A DNA stretch of 11,596 bases from Oscillospiraceae bacterium (GCA_028694405.1 JAQUTM010000063.1:1-11596), one strand, 5' to 3'. Positions 1-6,133 are shown, counted from the stretch's first letter. Translations and numbers: made by a program. The notes: generated by a model from the letters alone, not told the origin.

Positions 1-298
1 CTGCGGCCTCATATTCCGGCAGAGAGGTGGCGTAAATATTTATGCCGTGCTCTTGTGCTTTTTCGGCAGCGTCAGGTGCCAATACCGCATCGTGACAAAG
101 TACAATGGCAGCGGCATCTGCCAAATTGGCTACCGCCACGGCATTGATGTTGCCCATTACGGTAAACCACACCTGCCCTTCGCCAATACGGCTCATGGCC
201 CAGCTTAATAGGTCTCCGCAAAAGCCACCTGTAATTTGCTTTTCCTCCGCGGTATTTTTTGCCAAAAAGCCCAATGGCTCCAAATCTTTTGTGGTCAT
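1..298 (-). CDS. DRTGG-like small regulatory protein, partial (3' end beyond window)
   Basis: This is the last visible gene of the minus-strand operon. It starts at ATG 296-298 and stays open to the window edge, giving 99 codons. A purine-rich AGGGGTGG lies about 9 nt before the start, and the gene begins 17 nt after the stop of the Fe-S hydrogenase-like gene, so the two are almost certainly co-transcribed. The N-terminus reads MTTKDLEPLGFLAK, followed by ITGGFCGDLLSWAM and later VMGNINAVAVANLADAAAIV. This is the pattern I associate with the small (about 110-120 residue) stand-alone DRTGG-type proteins of Clostridia, and it resembles the first gene of the same operon at 2103-2456. DRTGG domains occur with CBS domains and at the N-terminus of some HPr kinase relatives; their ligand is unknown. 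No catalytic motif, signal peptide or membrane segment is visible. Databases often label such proteins serine kinase or AraC regulator, which nothing here supports. The family call is moderately sure; the function is unknown. Confidence 0.65.
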   Translation of the reverse strand, partial: MTTKDLEPLGFLAKNTAEEKQITGGFCGDLLSWAMSRIGEGQVWFTVMGNINAVAVANLADAAAIVLCHDAVLAPDAAEKAQEHGINIYATSLPEYEAA

Positions 299-315
299 CT
301 GTTTGCCACCCCTTT

Positions 316-1638
316 TTATAGCGGCAATGGGTTTTGTGCCTGTGCCGCGTCTTTTGCGTTTTTTTCTGCGTCTTTTCCAAGTGCTTTTAATACAGCTTCC
401 ATGCGCTGGCGCATAAGCACTACACAGTCGTCTATATCTGCATTGCCCCGCACAATGTCCTCTGCCAAAGCCTCACAGGTGGGCGCGCCGCAGCTGCCGC
501 AGTCAAGCCCCGGTAAGCTGTCTCGTATCTCCTCTAACCGCGTATACATACTAAAGCTCTCCGCCCGTGTCTCGCCCAGCTCCATAACGGGGGCATACTC
601 CAAGTCACTGTCCCACAGCATATTGTGCGGAATATGATTTTCCAAGTGATTTTTACTTACCGGCATATAACGGCGCAGCTTTTTCAGCTTTGCCTTGGCA
701 ATATACGGGTTTTCTACCTGTAAAACGCCGCCTACACAGCCGCCTGCACAGGCGTCCAGCTCTACAAAATCCAAATCGCTGTACTTTTCGTCCTCTAAAT
801 CCTCCAAAACCCGAATTACATTTTCAATTCCGTCAGCCGCGAGATAGCTATCGGTAGAAATTAACCCCGCACTCTCACCGCCGCTTTCTGCCCAGCCAAG
901 TCCAATCCTGCCTGCACGGCCGATATTTTCTGCTGTTTGGCGCTTTTTCATATAGCCAAGCAGCCGCGGATAAATCTCCTTTACGGCTACCGCCGCGTCT
1001 ACCTCACTTTTTTTGCTGCCGATAGGTGCCCGAAACGCCGTTACCTTTGCAGGACAGGGTGTTAAAAAAATGCAGCCGATTTTTTCTGCGGGCAGCCCTG
1101 TCTTATTCATAGCCTCTTGGCGGGCAATGCGTGCCGCATACTCTACAGGCGCTAAAATGGGCAGCACATGGTTAATTAAATCGGGGTAGCGCACGCGTAT
1201 TAACCGCGTTACCGCGGGACACGCCGAGCTGATAACAGGCTTTTGCACCTGTTCTGTCTGCAAAACATGGCGCGTGGCATCGCTAACCAGCTCTGCTGCC
1301 TGTGCCACCTCGTATACCTCATCAAAGCCAAAGTCCAACAGGGCAGCCAATATTAAATCCGGCTCCTCCAAATTATTAAACTGCGCATAAAAGCTGGGCG
1401 GCGGCAAAGCAATGGTATATGCATAATTTTCAAGTACGGACAGCGGGTCATAGCTGGGCTGCTTTGCATGGTGGGGACAAATGCGAATACACTCTCCGCA
1501 GTCAATACAGCGCTCGGCAATAATGTGCGCCTTGCCGTCCCGCACGCGTATTGCCTCTGTAGGGCAGCGCTTAATGCAGTTGATGCACCCCATGCACAAA
1601 TCCTTATTTAAGATAACCGAATGAATAAATTCTCCCAT
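316..1638 (-). CDS. Ferredoxin/[FeFe]-hydrogenase-like protein, putative sensory (group D/HydS-like)
   Basis: The 440-residue protein has three parts. An N-terminal 2x[4Fe-4S] ferredoxin has cysteines at 15/18/21/25 and 44/47/50/54. A short [FeFe]-hydrogenase H-domain spans about 70-330. A C-terminal CODH/ACS-type Fe-S domain has Cys380, 383, 388 and 405 (DCGSCGAPTC). The H-domain keeps all four cysteines that hold the H-cluster in catalytic enzymes: Cys140 (SSACPAV), Cys195 (LTPCPAK), Cys297 and Cys301 (DACAGGCVGG). However, the proton-relay cysteine before Cys140 is Ala139, and the GGGxP tail of the third motif is degenerate. That pattern, and an Fe-S domain in place of PAS, match what is reported for putative sensory group C/D hydrogenases such as HydS. 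There are no membrane segments, so it is probably cytoplasmic. AGGAG lies 11 nt before the start. It is not the main catalytic hydrogenase, which is encoded divergently. A sensory role is inferred from motifs and neighbours. Confidence 0.85.
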   Translation of the reverse strand: MGEFIHSVILNKDLCMGCINCIKRCPTEAIRVRDGKAHIIAERCIDCGECIRICPHHAKQPSYDPLSVLENYAYTIALPPPSFYAQFNNLEEPDLILAALLDFGFDEVYEVAQAAELVSDATRHVLQTEQVQKPVISSACPAVTRLIRVRYPDLINHVLPILAPVEYAARIARQEAMNKTGLPAEKIGCIFLTPCPAKVTAFRAPIGSKKSEVDAAVAVKEIYPRLLGYMKKRQTAENIGRAGRIGLGWAESGGESAGLISTDSYLAADGIENVIRVLEDLEDEKYSDLDFVELDACAGGCVGGVLQVENPYIAKAKLKKLRRYMPVSKNHLENHIPHNMLWDSDLEYAPVMELGETRAESFSMYTRLEEIRDSLPGLDCGSCGAPTCEALAEDIVRGNADIDDCVVLMRQRMEAVLKALGKDAEKNAKDAAQAQNPLPL

Positions 1639-1684
1639 TTTTTAAATGCTCCTGCGGCAAAGAGCCTCCAAAAACGCCCTTGCC

Positions 1685-2110
1685 TTAAGAGATATTCACC
1701 TCCATTTGTATGGTAGTACCTACCCCAACGGTGGACTCTATGTCAAATACATCAGAATACTTTTTCATGTTAGGCAGCCCCATACCTGCACCAAAGCCCA
1801 AGCTGCGCACCTCGTCGGGCGCGGTAGAATAGCCCTCGCTCATGGCAAGGGCAATGTTTTCAATACCCGGTCCCTTGTCTGCCAGTACCATTTTTATCAC
1901 ACCTTCGCTTACGGTAACACAAATGCAGCCGCCATGTGCATGTATGGCTAAGTTAATTTCTCCCTCATACAGGGCAATGGCGGCACGGCGAACCACATCT
2001 GCAGGCAGCCCCAGTTTTTTCAGGCGGCTTTTCATGTCTGCCGATGCCTCTCCTGCACGGGTAAAATCGTCACCCGGCACAGTATATTCCAGTGTTATTA
2101 CTTCAGCCAT
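1685..2110 (-). CDS. RsbW/SpoIIAB-like ATP-binding protein (GHKL family, anti-sigma-factor-kinase type)
   Basis: This 141-residue soluble protein has a Bergerat ATP-binding fold. The N-box is around 49-58 (E49 and N53 in an ExxxN pattern), the G1 box is DKGPGI at 78-83, and the G2 glycine lid with GMGLPNM is at 105-115. Another Gly-Thr-rich element (VGVGTT) lies near 128-133. The size and order fit the stand-alone RsbW/SpoIIAB class, which phosphorylates a Ser on an antagonist and can bind sigma factors. No sigma or STAS partner is in the window, so the target is unknown. The chosen start, ATG 2108-2110, has GGAGGAG about 8 nt upstream. An in-frame ATG at 2138-2140 would add ten residues but lies inside the preceding gene without a good ribosome site. 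The start overlaps the upstream DRTGG stop by 8 nt (ATGGCTGA), suggesting translational coupling. The Fe-S hydrogenase-like gene follows after 46 nt. The fold is secure; kinase activity is inferred. Confidence 0.85.
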   Translation of the reverse strand: MAEVITLEYTVPGDDFTRAGEASADMKSRLKKLGLPADVVRRAAIALYEGEINLAIHAHGGCICVTVSEGVIKMVLADKGPGIENIALAMSEGYSTAPDEVRSLGFGAGMGLPNMKKYSDVFDIESTVGVGTTIQMEVNIS

Positions 2111-2456
2111 GGCTCTCTCCTCCCCGCAGCCCCTGTTCATACAGCTTGCCGCAAGCTGTAAACATTGTCAGCTCCGAGGTGAACACTGCAATATGGCGCT
2201 CCTGCGCCAGCGTTAAAATTTGTTCATCGGGCTTTTTACCCCGCACAAACACAATACATACCATATCCATCATGTCGGCTGTACGCACAACCTGCGGGTT
2301 GTTTAAACCTGTTATCAGCACCGATTGGTTTTTTACATACGCCAGTACATCACTCATCATGTCGCTGCCGCAGGCGGTATGCACCTCGCGCTCAAAATCT
2401 ACATTTGGGGTGACGGGCGTTGCCTGTAAAATTTCCGCTATTTCTTTTATTTTCAT
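2103..2456 (-). CDS. DRTGG domain-containing small protein
   Basis: This is the promoter-proximal gene of the minus-strand operon, 117 residues long. It starts at ATG 2454-2456 with AGGAG about 9 nt upstream. Diagnostic stretches are the N-terminal MKIKEIAEIL, then TACGSDMMSDVLAYV (28-41), VLITGLNNPQVVRTADMMD (46-64), and a C-terminal segment with TMFTACGKLYEQGL (97-110). This is the conserved pattern of clostridial stand-alone DRTGG proteins. They are usually found beside an RsbW-like ATPase and an [FeFe]-hydrogenase-like Fe-S protein, exactly as here. The domain is thought to be a small-ligand or allosteric module, but the ligand is not known. There is no helix-turn-helix, Walker motif, signal peptide or membrane segment. 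Its last codons overlap the start of the ATPase gene by 8 nt, so near-equal production and a physical partnership are plausible. The family call is confident; no biochemical function can be given. Confidence 0.8.
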   Translation of the reverse strand: MKIKEIAEILQATPVTPNVDFEREVHTACGSDMMSDVLAYVKNQSVLITGLNNPQVVRTADMMDMVCIVFVRGKKPDEQILTLAQERHIAVFTSELTMFTACGKLYEQGLRGGESHG

Positions 2457-2550
2457 AACGTTTTACTCCTAAAACCAAATTTGCACGTTGTTTACACACG
2501 ATGTTTTTTTAGGAAACACAAAACAAAAATTTCCTCTTTCCATTAGTTAC

Positions 2551-2580
2551 AGTATAAGCTATGTCAAGTACCTTTTACAA
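2551..2580 (-). promoter_or_regulatory. Sigma-A-type promoter of the regulatory operon
   Basis: Read on the minus strand there is a -35-like TTGTAA (2575-2580), an 18-nt spacer, and a -10 element TATACT (2551-2556). Matches to consensus are 4/6 and 5/6. Transcription would start near 2544, leaving a leader of about 88 nt before the first DRTGG gene. A TTGACA at 2562-2567 on the same strand has no -10 at a workable distance. Confidence 0.55.
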
Positions 2581-2583
2581 CCG

Positions 2584-2601
2584 TTGTGATTTTTTTAACA
2601 T
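2584..2601. promoter_or_regulatory. Candidate Rex (NADH/NAD+ redox repressor) operator
   Basis: The sequence TTGTGAT-TTTT-TTAACAT is an 18-nt interrupted palindrome. Against the clostridial Rex pattern TTGTTAA-N4-TTAACAA it matches 11 of 14 defined bases, and TTGTGA is itself the left half-site of the Bacillus/Thermus version. It lies directly upstream of the minus-strand -35 and about 90 nt upstream of the plus-strand start. Rex control of hydrogenase genes is known in clostridia, so the context fits. Binding is inferred from sequence only. Confidence 0.45.
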
Positions 2602-2633
2602 ACAATTTTTTGCTTAAATTTAGTCGTTTTGCA

Positions 2634-2648
2634 CAAGGAATATTCTTG
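2634..2648. repeat. Imperfect palindrome upstream of the hydrogenase promoter
   Basis: CAAGGAATATTCTTG is a 15-nt odd-symmetry inverted repeat. Outer arms CAAG/CTTG are perfect, a G-T wobble pair follows, then A-T. One more A/T pair (2633/2649) extends it. It sits at about -58 to -44 relative to the predicted plus-strand start, where an activator of an extended -10 promoter could bind. No known regulator's box was recognised. Confidence 0.35.
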
Positions 2649-2676
2649 TTTTTTGATAGTATTTTATTTAATGTTC

Positions 2677-2685
2677 TGGTATAAT
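2677..2685 (+). promoter_or_regulatory. Extended -10 promoter of the hnd operon
   Basis: TGGTATAAT combines a perfect TATAAT (2680-2685) with the TGn extension. At 17 nt spacing the upstream hexamer is only TAGTAT; TTGATA at 2653-2658 has a 21-nt spacer, which is too long. A weak -35 with an extended -10 suggests dependence on an activator or relief of repression. Transcription would start near 2692, giving a leader of about 120 nt. Confidence 0.65.
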
Positions 2686-2810
2686 GTAGTTCGGATATGT
2701 TATAAATCAGATATGCCATATCTATTTCTGTATATGTCAAGCAACTGGCATTTTACCCAGCATAAGCTTGCAATATAATTTATTCAAATTTCTTTTTAGG
2801 AGGACTTTCT

Positions 2811-3299
2811 ATGAGGCGTTTTTCTACCGTGCCCTTTAAAGGCACACCAGCGCAGGAGGCAGAGTTGAAAGCTTGGCTGGAAGAACACAAAAGCATGCCT
2901 GGTGCCGCAATGCCCGCATTGCAAAAAGCCCAGGAAATTTACGGTTATCTGCCTATTGAAGTACAGCGCATTGTTGCCGACGCTTTGGGCAAACCACTTG
3001 AGGAGATTTACGGCATTTCCACTTTCTATTCGCAGTTTAGCTTAACGCCAAAGGGCCAGTATAAAATCAGCGTTTGCCTGGGCACCGCCTGCTACGTTAA
3101 AGGCAGCGGCAAAATTTACGAAACCATTGAAAAGAAACTGGGCATAAAAGGCGGAGAATGTACCGCAGACGGCAAATTCAGCTTAGACGCCTGCCGCTGC
3201 ATTGGCGCTTGCGGCCTTGCCCCCGTTATGACAATTAACGATGACGTTTACGGCCGTTTAACGGGCGATGAACTAGATGACATTTTAGCAAAATACTAA
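2811..3299 (+). CDS. hndA: NAD(P)-linked [FeFe]-hydrogenase subunit, NuoE-like [2Fe-2S] protein
   Basis: This 162-residue thioredoxin-like [2Fe-2S] protein belongs to the NuoE/HndA/HydC family. After an N-terminal helical region typical of NuoE (PALQKAQEIYGYLP, 35-48; ISTFYSQF, 69-76), the cluster ligands are Cys89 and Cys94 (CLGTAC), then Cys130 and Cys134 (CIGAC), the family pattern C-x4-C and C-x3-C. In HndABCD and HydABC complexes this subunit binds the NuoF-like flavoprotein and carries a [2Fe-2S] cluster near FMN. The length is normal. AGGAGG (2798-2803) sits 7 nt before the ATG. It is first in the operon, 30 nt ahead of a kinase-type ATPase gene. It is cytoplasmic: there is no signal or membrane segment. 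The alternative, a respiratory complex I NuoE, is unlikely because an [FeFe]-hydrogenase subunit replaces NuoG here and no membrane Nuo genes are visible. Confidence 0.93.
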   Translation: MRRFSTVPFKGTPAQEAELKAWLEEHKSMPGAAMPALQKAQEIYGYLPIEVQRIVADALGKPLEEIYGISTFYSQFSLTPKGQYKISVCLGTACYVKGSGKIYETIEKKLGIKGGECTADGKFSLDACRCIGACGLAPVMTINDDVYGRLTGDELDDILAKY

Positions 3300-3329
3300 G
3301 CAAAACCGCTTGCAGGCAGGAGGCTGAAT

Positions 3330-3887
3330 ATGCAAGAGCTTTCTATGAATATTTTAGATATTGCAGAAAATTCAGTAGCCGCCAATGCAACCTTGGTACA
3401 AATAACCTTAAACGGTCAAACCGCCCAAAAGCTGCTTACCTTAACCATACAGGATAACGGTAAGGGCATGAGCCAAGAGCTTGTACAGCGTGTAACAGAC
3501 CCCTTTTGTACAAGCCGTACTACCCGCAAGGTGGGTTTGGGGCTGCCTTTTTTAAAAATGGCGGCTCAGCTTACAGGGGGCGATATGTACATACAAAGCA
3601 CCGTTGGCGTTGGCACCTGTGTAACCGCTACCTTCACTTTAGGCCACATTGATTTAATGCCCTTAGGCGATGTTGCAGGCACCGTTACCACGCTTATCCA
3701 GTGCAACCCACAGGTAGATTTTATCTACACGCTTACCGTAAACAGCCAAAGCTTTTGTACCGATACGCGCCAGCTTAGAGAAATTTTAGGTGATGTTCCG
3801 CTGTCTACTCCTCAGGTAGCACTTTTTATAAAAGAGTATATAGAAGAAAACAGCGCAGAGCTTTACACCGGATTGCTTAATATTTAA
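3330..3887 (+). CDS. Stand-alone histidine-kinase-type ATPase (HATPase_c) in the hydrogenase operon
   Basis: This 185-residue protein is an ATP-binding domain of the GHKL type. The N-box is LDIAENSVAA (9-18, Asn14), the G1 box DNGKGM (42-47), and the G2 lid GLGLPF (69-74), followed by TVGVGT (91-96). The layout is that of a sensor histidine kinase catalytic domain. It has no dimerisation/phospho-acceptor helix pair, PAS domain or membrane segment. The remaining C-terminal 80 or so residues (from about 105) match no domain I recognise. AGGAGG lies about 8 nt before the ATG. It sits between hndA and hndB, with a 30-nt gap before and a 55-nt gap after, so it is made with the hydrogenase. Comparable ATPases occur at this place in other clostridial hnd operons, to my knowledge without a proven role. 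It might modify or regulate the complex or act with the divergent regulatory operon; that is inference. Confidence 0.85.
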   Translation: MQELSMNILDIAENSVAANATLVQITLNGQTAQKLLTLTIQDNGKGMSQELVQRVTDPFCTSRTTRKVGLGLPFLKMAAQLTGGDMYIQSTVGVGTCVTATFTLGHIDLMPLGDVAGTVTTLIQCNPQVDFIYTLTVNSQSFCTDTRQLREILGDVPLSTPQVALFIKEYIEENSAELYTGLLNI

Positions 3888-3942
3888 CAAAAGCACGCTG
3901 CCGTTTTGGGCGCGTGACAAAATAAAAAGGAGATTTTGCTGT

Positions 3943-4314
3943 ATGAAAAGTTTGCAGGAACTTGCTGCTATCCGCGATAAAATGAAGCAAACCGTTAACA
4001 CACGCGATACTGCACACGACGGTATCCGCGTTGTTGTGGGCATGGCAACTTGTGGCATTGCCGCAGGCGCACGCCCCGTTTTAAACGCCTTTACCGAGGA
4101 GGTTGCCCGTCGTGATTTGCACCATGTTTTGGTTACACAAACAGGTTGCATCGGCATTTGCCAGTATGAGCCGGTTGTTGAAATTTACGACAGAGACGGC
4201 ACCAAAACCACTTACGTTAAAATGACACCTGACAAGGTTGCTAAAGTTGTAGGGGACCACATTGTTGGCGGCACCCCTGTTACCGAGTATACCATTGGCA
4301 GCACAACTAAATAA
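3943..4314 (+). CDS. hndB: HndB-like thioredoxin-fold (2Fe-2S) ferredoxin subunit
   Basis: This 123-residue thioredoxin-like ferredoxin is of the HndB family. It starts with a helical segment (MKSLQELAAIRDKMK), followed by VVGMATCGIAAGARPV (31-46) and TQTGCIGICQYEPVVEI (66-81), the characteristic HndB motifs. Only three cysteines are present (37, 69, 73). The second Cys of the usual C-x4-C half is absent, its place taken by Gly42. I recall ATCGIAAGA as normal for HndB, so this is likely a family trait. It may mean a non-cysteine ligand or no stable cluster. HndB accompanies HndA, C and D in NADP-reducing or bifurcating hydrogenases; its exact electron-transfer role is unclear. AAGGAG lies about 10 nt before the start and hndC begins 14 nt after the stop. 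The protein is cytoplasmic. Confidence 0.88.
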   Translation: MKSLQELAAIRDKMKQTVNTRDTAHDGIRVVVGMATCGIAAGARPVLNAFTEEVARRDLHHVLVTQTGCIGICQYEPVVEIYDRDGTKTTYVKMTPDKVAKVVGDHIVGGTPVTEYTIGSTTK

Positions 4315-4328
4315 GGGAGGATACATAG

Positions 4329-6116
4329 ATGTTTCGTAGCCATGTTATGATTTGTGGCGGTACGGGTTGTACCTCCTCCGGCAGCGATAAAATCAGCGCC
4401 GTATTTGAGGCCGAAATTGCAAAAGCCGGGCTAGACCAAGAAGTTAAAGTAGTACGCACAGGCTGCTTTGGTCTTTGCGCTTTAGGCCCCATTGTTGTTA
4501 TTTACCCCGAGGGCAGCTTTTACAGCCGCGTAAACCCCGACGATGTGCCCGAAATTGTAAATGAGCACCTGTTAAAAGGCCGTCCTGTTACCCGCTTGCT
4601 TTACGATGAAACTGTTGCAGAAAACACCGTAAAAAGCTTAGATGAGACAGATTTCTACAAAAAGCAAAAACGTATTGCTCTGCGTAACTGCGGCGTAATT
4701 AACCCCGAAAACATTGAAGAATACATTGCCTTTGACGGCTATGCCGCTTTGGGCAAGGTACTTACCGAAATGAAACCCGAGGACGTTATTCAAACCATTT
4801 TAGACAGTGGTTTGCGCGGACGTGGCGGCGGCGGTTTCCCCACCGGCGTAAAATGGAAATTGGCAGCCGGCAACCCCAGCGACCAAAAGTACGTTTGCTG
4901 TAACGCCGACGAGGGTGACCCAGGCGCCTTTATGGACCGCAGCGTTTTAGAGGGCGACCCCCACGTTGTAATTGAGGCCATGGCCATTGCAGGTTATGCC
5001 ATTGGTGCAACAAAAGGCTATGTATATGTACGCGCCGAGTACCCCATTGCCGTACATCGTTTGCAAATTGCTATCAACCAAGCCCGCGAGATTGGTCTGC
5101 TTGGCAAAAACATCTTTGAAAGCGGCTTTGATTTTGATTTGGAAATCAAACTGGGCGCAGGCGCCTTTGTTTGCGGCGAGGAAACCGCTTTGATGACTTC
5201 TATCGAGGGCAACCGCGGCGAGCCTCGTCCCCGTCCTCCCTTCCCCGCTGTAAAAGGTCTGTTTGCCAAACCCACCATTTTAAATAACGTAGAAACCTAT
5301 GCCAATATTCCTCAAATTATCTTAAAGGGTTCCGAGTGGTTCTCCTCTATGGGTACCGAAAAAAGCAAGGGCACAAAAGTTTTTGCCTTGGGCGGCAAAA
5401 TCAAAAATACCGGCCTTGTTGAAATCCCCATGGGCACCACCCTGCGTGAAATTGTTGAGGAAATCGGCGGCGGCATACCCGGCGGCAAAAAGTTTAAAGC
5501 TGCCCAAACAGGCGGCCCTTCCGGCGGCTGTATCCCTGCCAGCTTAATTGATACCCCCATCGACTATGATAACTTAATTGCCATCGGCAGCATGATGGGC
5601 AGCGGCGGCTTAATTGTTATGGACGAAGATACCTGTATGGTTGATATTGCCAAATTCTTCTTGGAATTTACCGTAGATGAAAGCTGTGGCAAATGTACAC
5701 CTTGCCGTGTTGGTACCAAACGCCTGCTTGAGCTGTTAAATAAAATTACCAGCGGCAACGGCGAAATGGAGGACCTTGACAAAATTGAAGAGCTGGCCGC
5801 TTTTGTTAAAGCAAACAGCCTGTGTGGTTTGGGACAAACTGCTCCTAACCCCATTTTGTCCACTATGCGTTACTTCCGTGATGAATATGTAGAACATATT
5901 GTAGATAAAAAATGTAAAGCCGGCGTATGTAAAAGCTTGCTGCAATACAGCATTGACCCTGTTAAATGTAAGGGCTGTACGCTGTGTAGCCGCGTTTGTC
6001 CGGCAGGGGCAATTAGCGGTACCGTTAAAAACCCACATACGATTGACACATCAAAATGTATCAAATGCGGCGCATGTATGGATCGCTGCAAATTTGGTGC
6101 TATTAGTAAAGGTTAA
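4329..6116 (+). CDS. hndC: NADH-binding flavoprotein subunit (NuoF-like) of NAD(P)-linked [FeFe]-hydrogenase
   Basis: This is the 595-residue diaphorase subunit. Domains in order: an N-terminal thioredoxin-like [2Fe-2S] domain (Cys9, Cys14, Cys46, Cys50); the NuoF FMN/NADH core with glycine-rich GRGGGGFPTG (164-173), CNADEGDPGAFMDR (191-204) and GEETAL (283-288); an SLBB-like segment (about 350-430); the NuoF [4Fe-4S] site Cys453-x2-Cys456-x2-Cys459 with Cys499; and a C-terminal 2x[4Fe-4S] ferredoxin (Cys547/550/553/557 and 577/580/583/587). This is the standard HndC/HydB architecture and length. It oxidises or reduces NAD(P)H at FMN. In homologous complexes this subunit is where electrons from NADH and ferredoxin are split or joined. 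GGGAGG precedes the start and hndD begins 17 nt after the stop. No key residue is missing. Whether the cofactor is NADH or NADPH cannot be read reliably from sequence. Confidence 0.95.
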   Translation: MFRSHVMICGGTGCTSSGSDKISAVFEAEIAKAGLDQEVKVVRTGCFGLCALGPIVVIYPEGSFYSRVNPDDVPEIVNEHLLKGRPVTRLLYDETVAENTVKSLDETDFYKKQKRIALRNCGVINPENIEEYIAFDGYAALGKVLTEMKPEDVIQTILDSGLRGRGGGGFPTGVKWKLAAGNPSDQKYVCCNADEGDPGAFMDRSVLEGDPHVVIEAMAIAGYAIGATKGYVYVRAEYPIAVHRLQIAINQAREIGLLGKNIFESGFDFDLEIKLGAGAFVCGEETALMTSIEGNRGEPRPRPPFPAVKGLFAKPTILNNVETYANIPQIILKGSEWFSSMGTEKSKGTKVFALGGKIKNTGLVEIPMGTTLREIVEEIGGGIPGGKKFKAAQTGGPSGGCIPASLIDTPIDYDNLIAIGSMMGSGGLIVMDEDTCMVDIAKFFLEFTVDESCGKCTPCRVGTKRLLELLNKITSGNGEMEDLDKIEELAAFVKANSLCGLGQTAPNPILSTMRYFRDEYVEHIVDKKCKAGVCKSLLQYSIDPVKCKGCTLCSRVCPAGAISGTVKNPHTIDTSKCIKCGACMDRCKFGAISKG

Positions 6117-6133
6117 AAGGGGGCGCAATAGAT

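Noticed and set aside
236..637. Plus-strand reading frames opposite the minus-strand operon
   Set aside because: They are shadows of the Fe-S hydrogenase-like gene, whose cysteine motifs clearly fix the coding strand.
2111..2140. Ten-residue N-terminal extension of the RsbW-like protein
   Set aside because: It lacks a good ribosome site, contains the ribosome site of the next ATG, and adds no family-conserved sequence.
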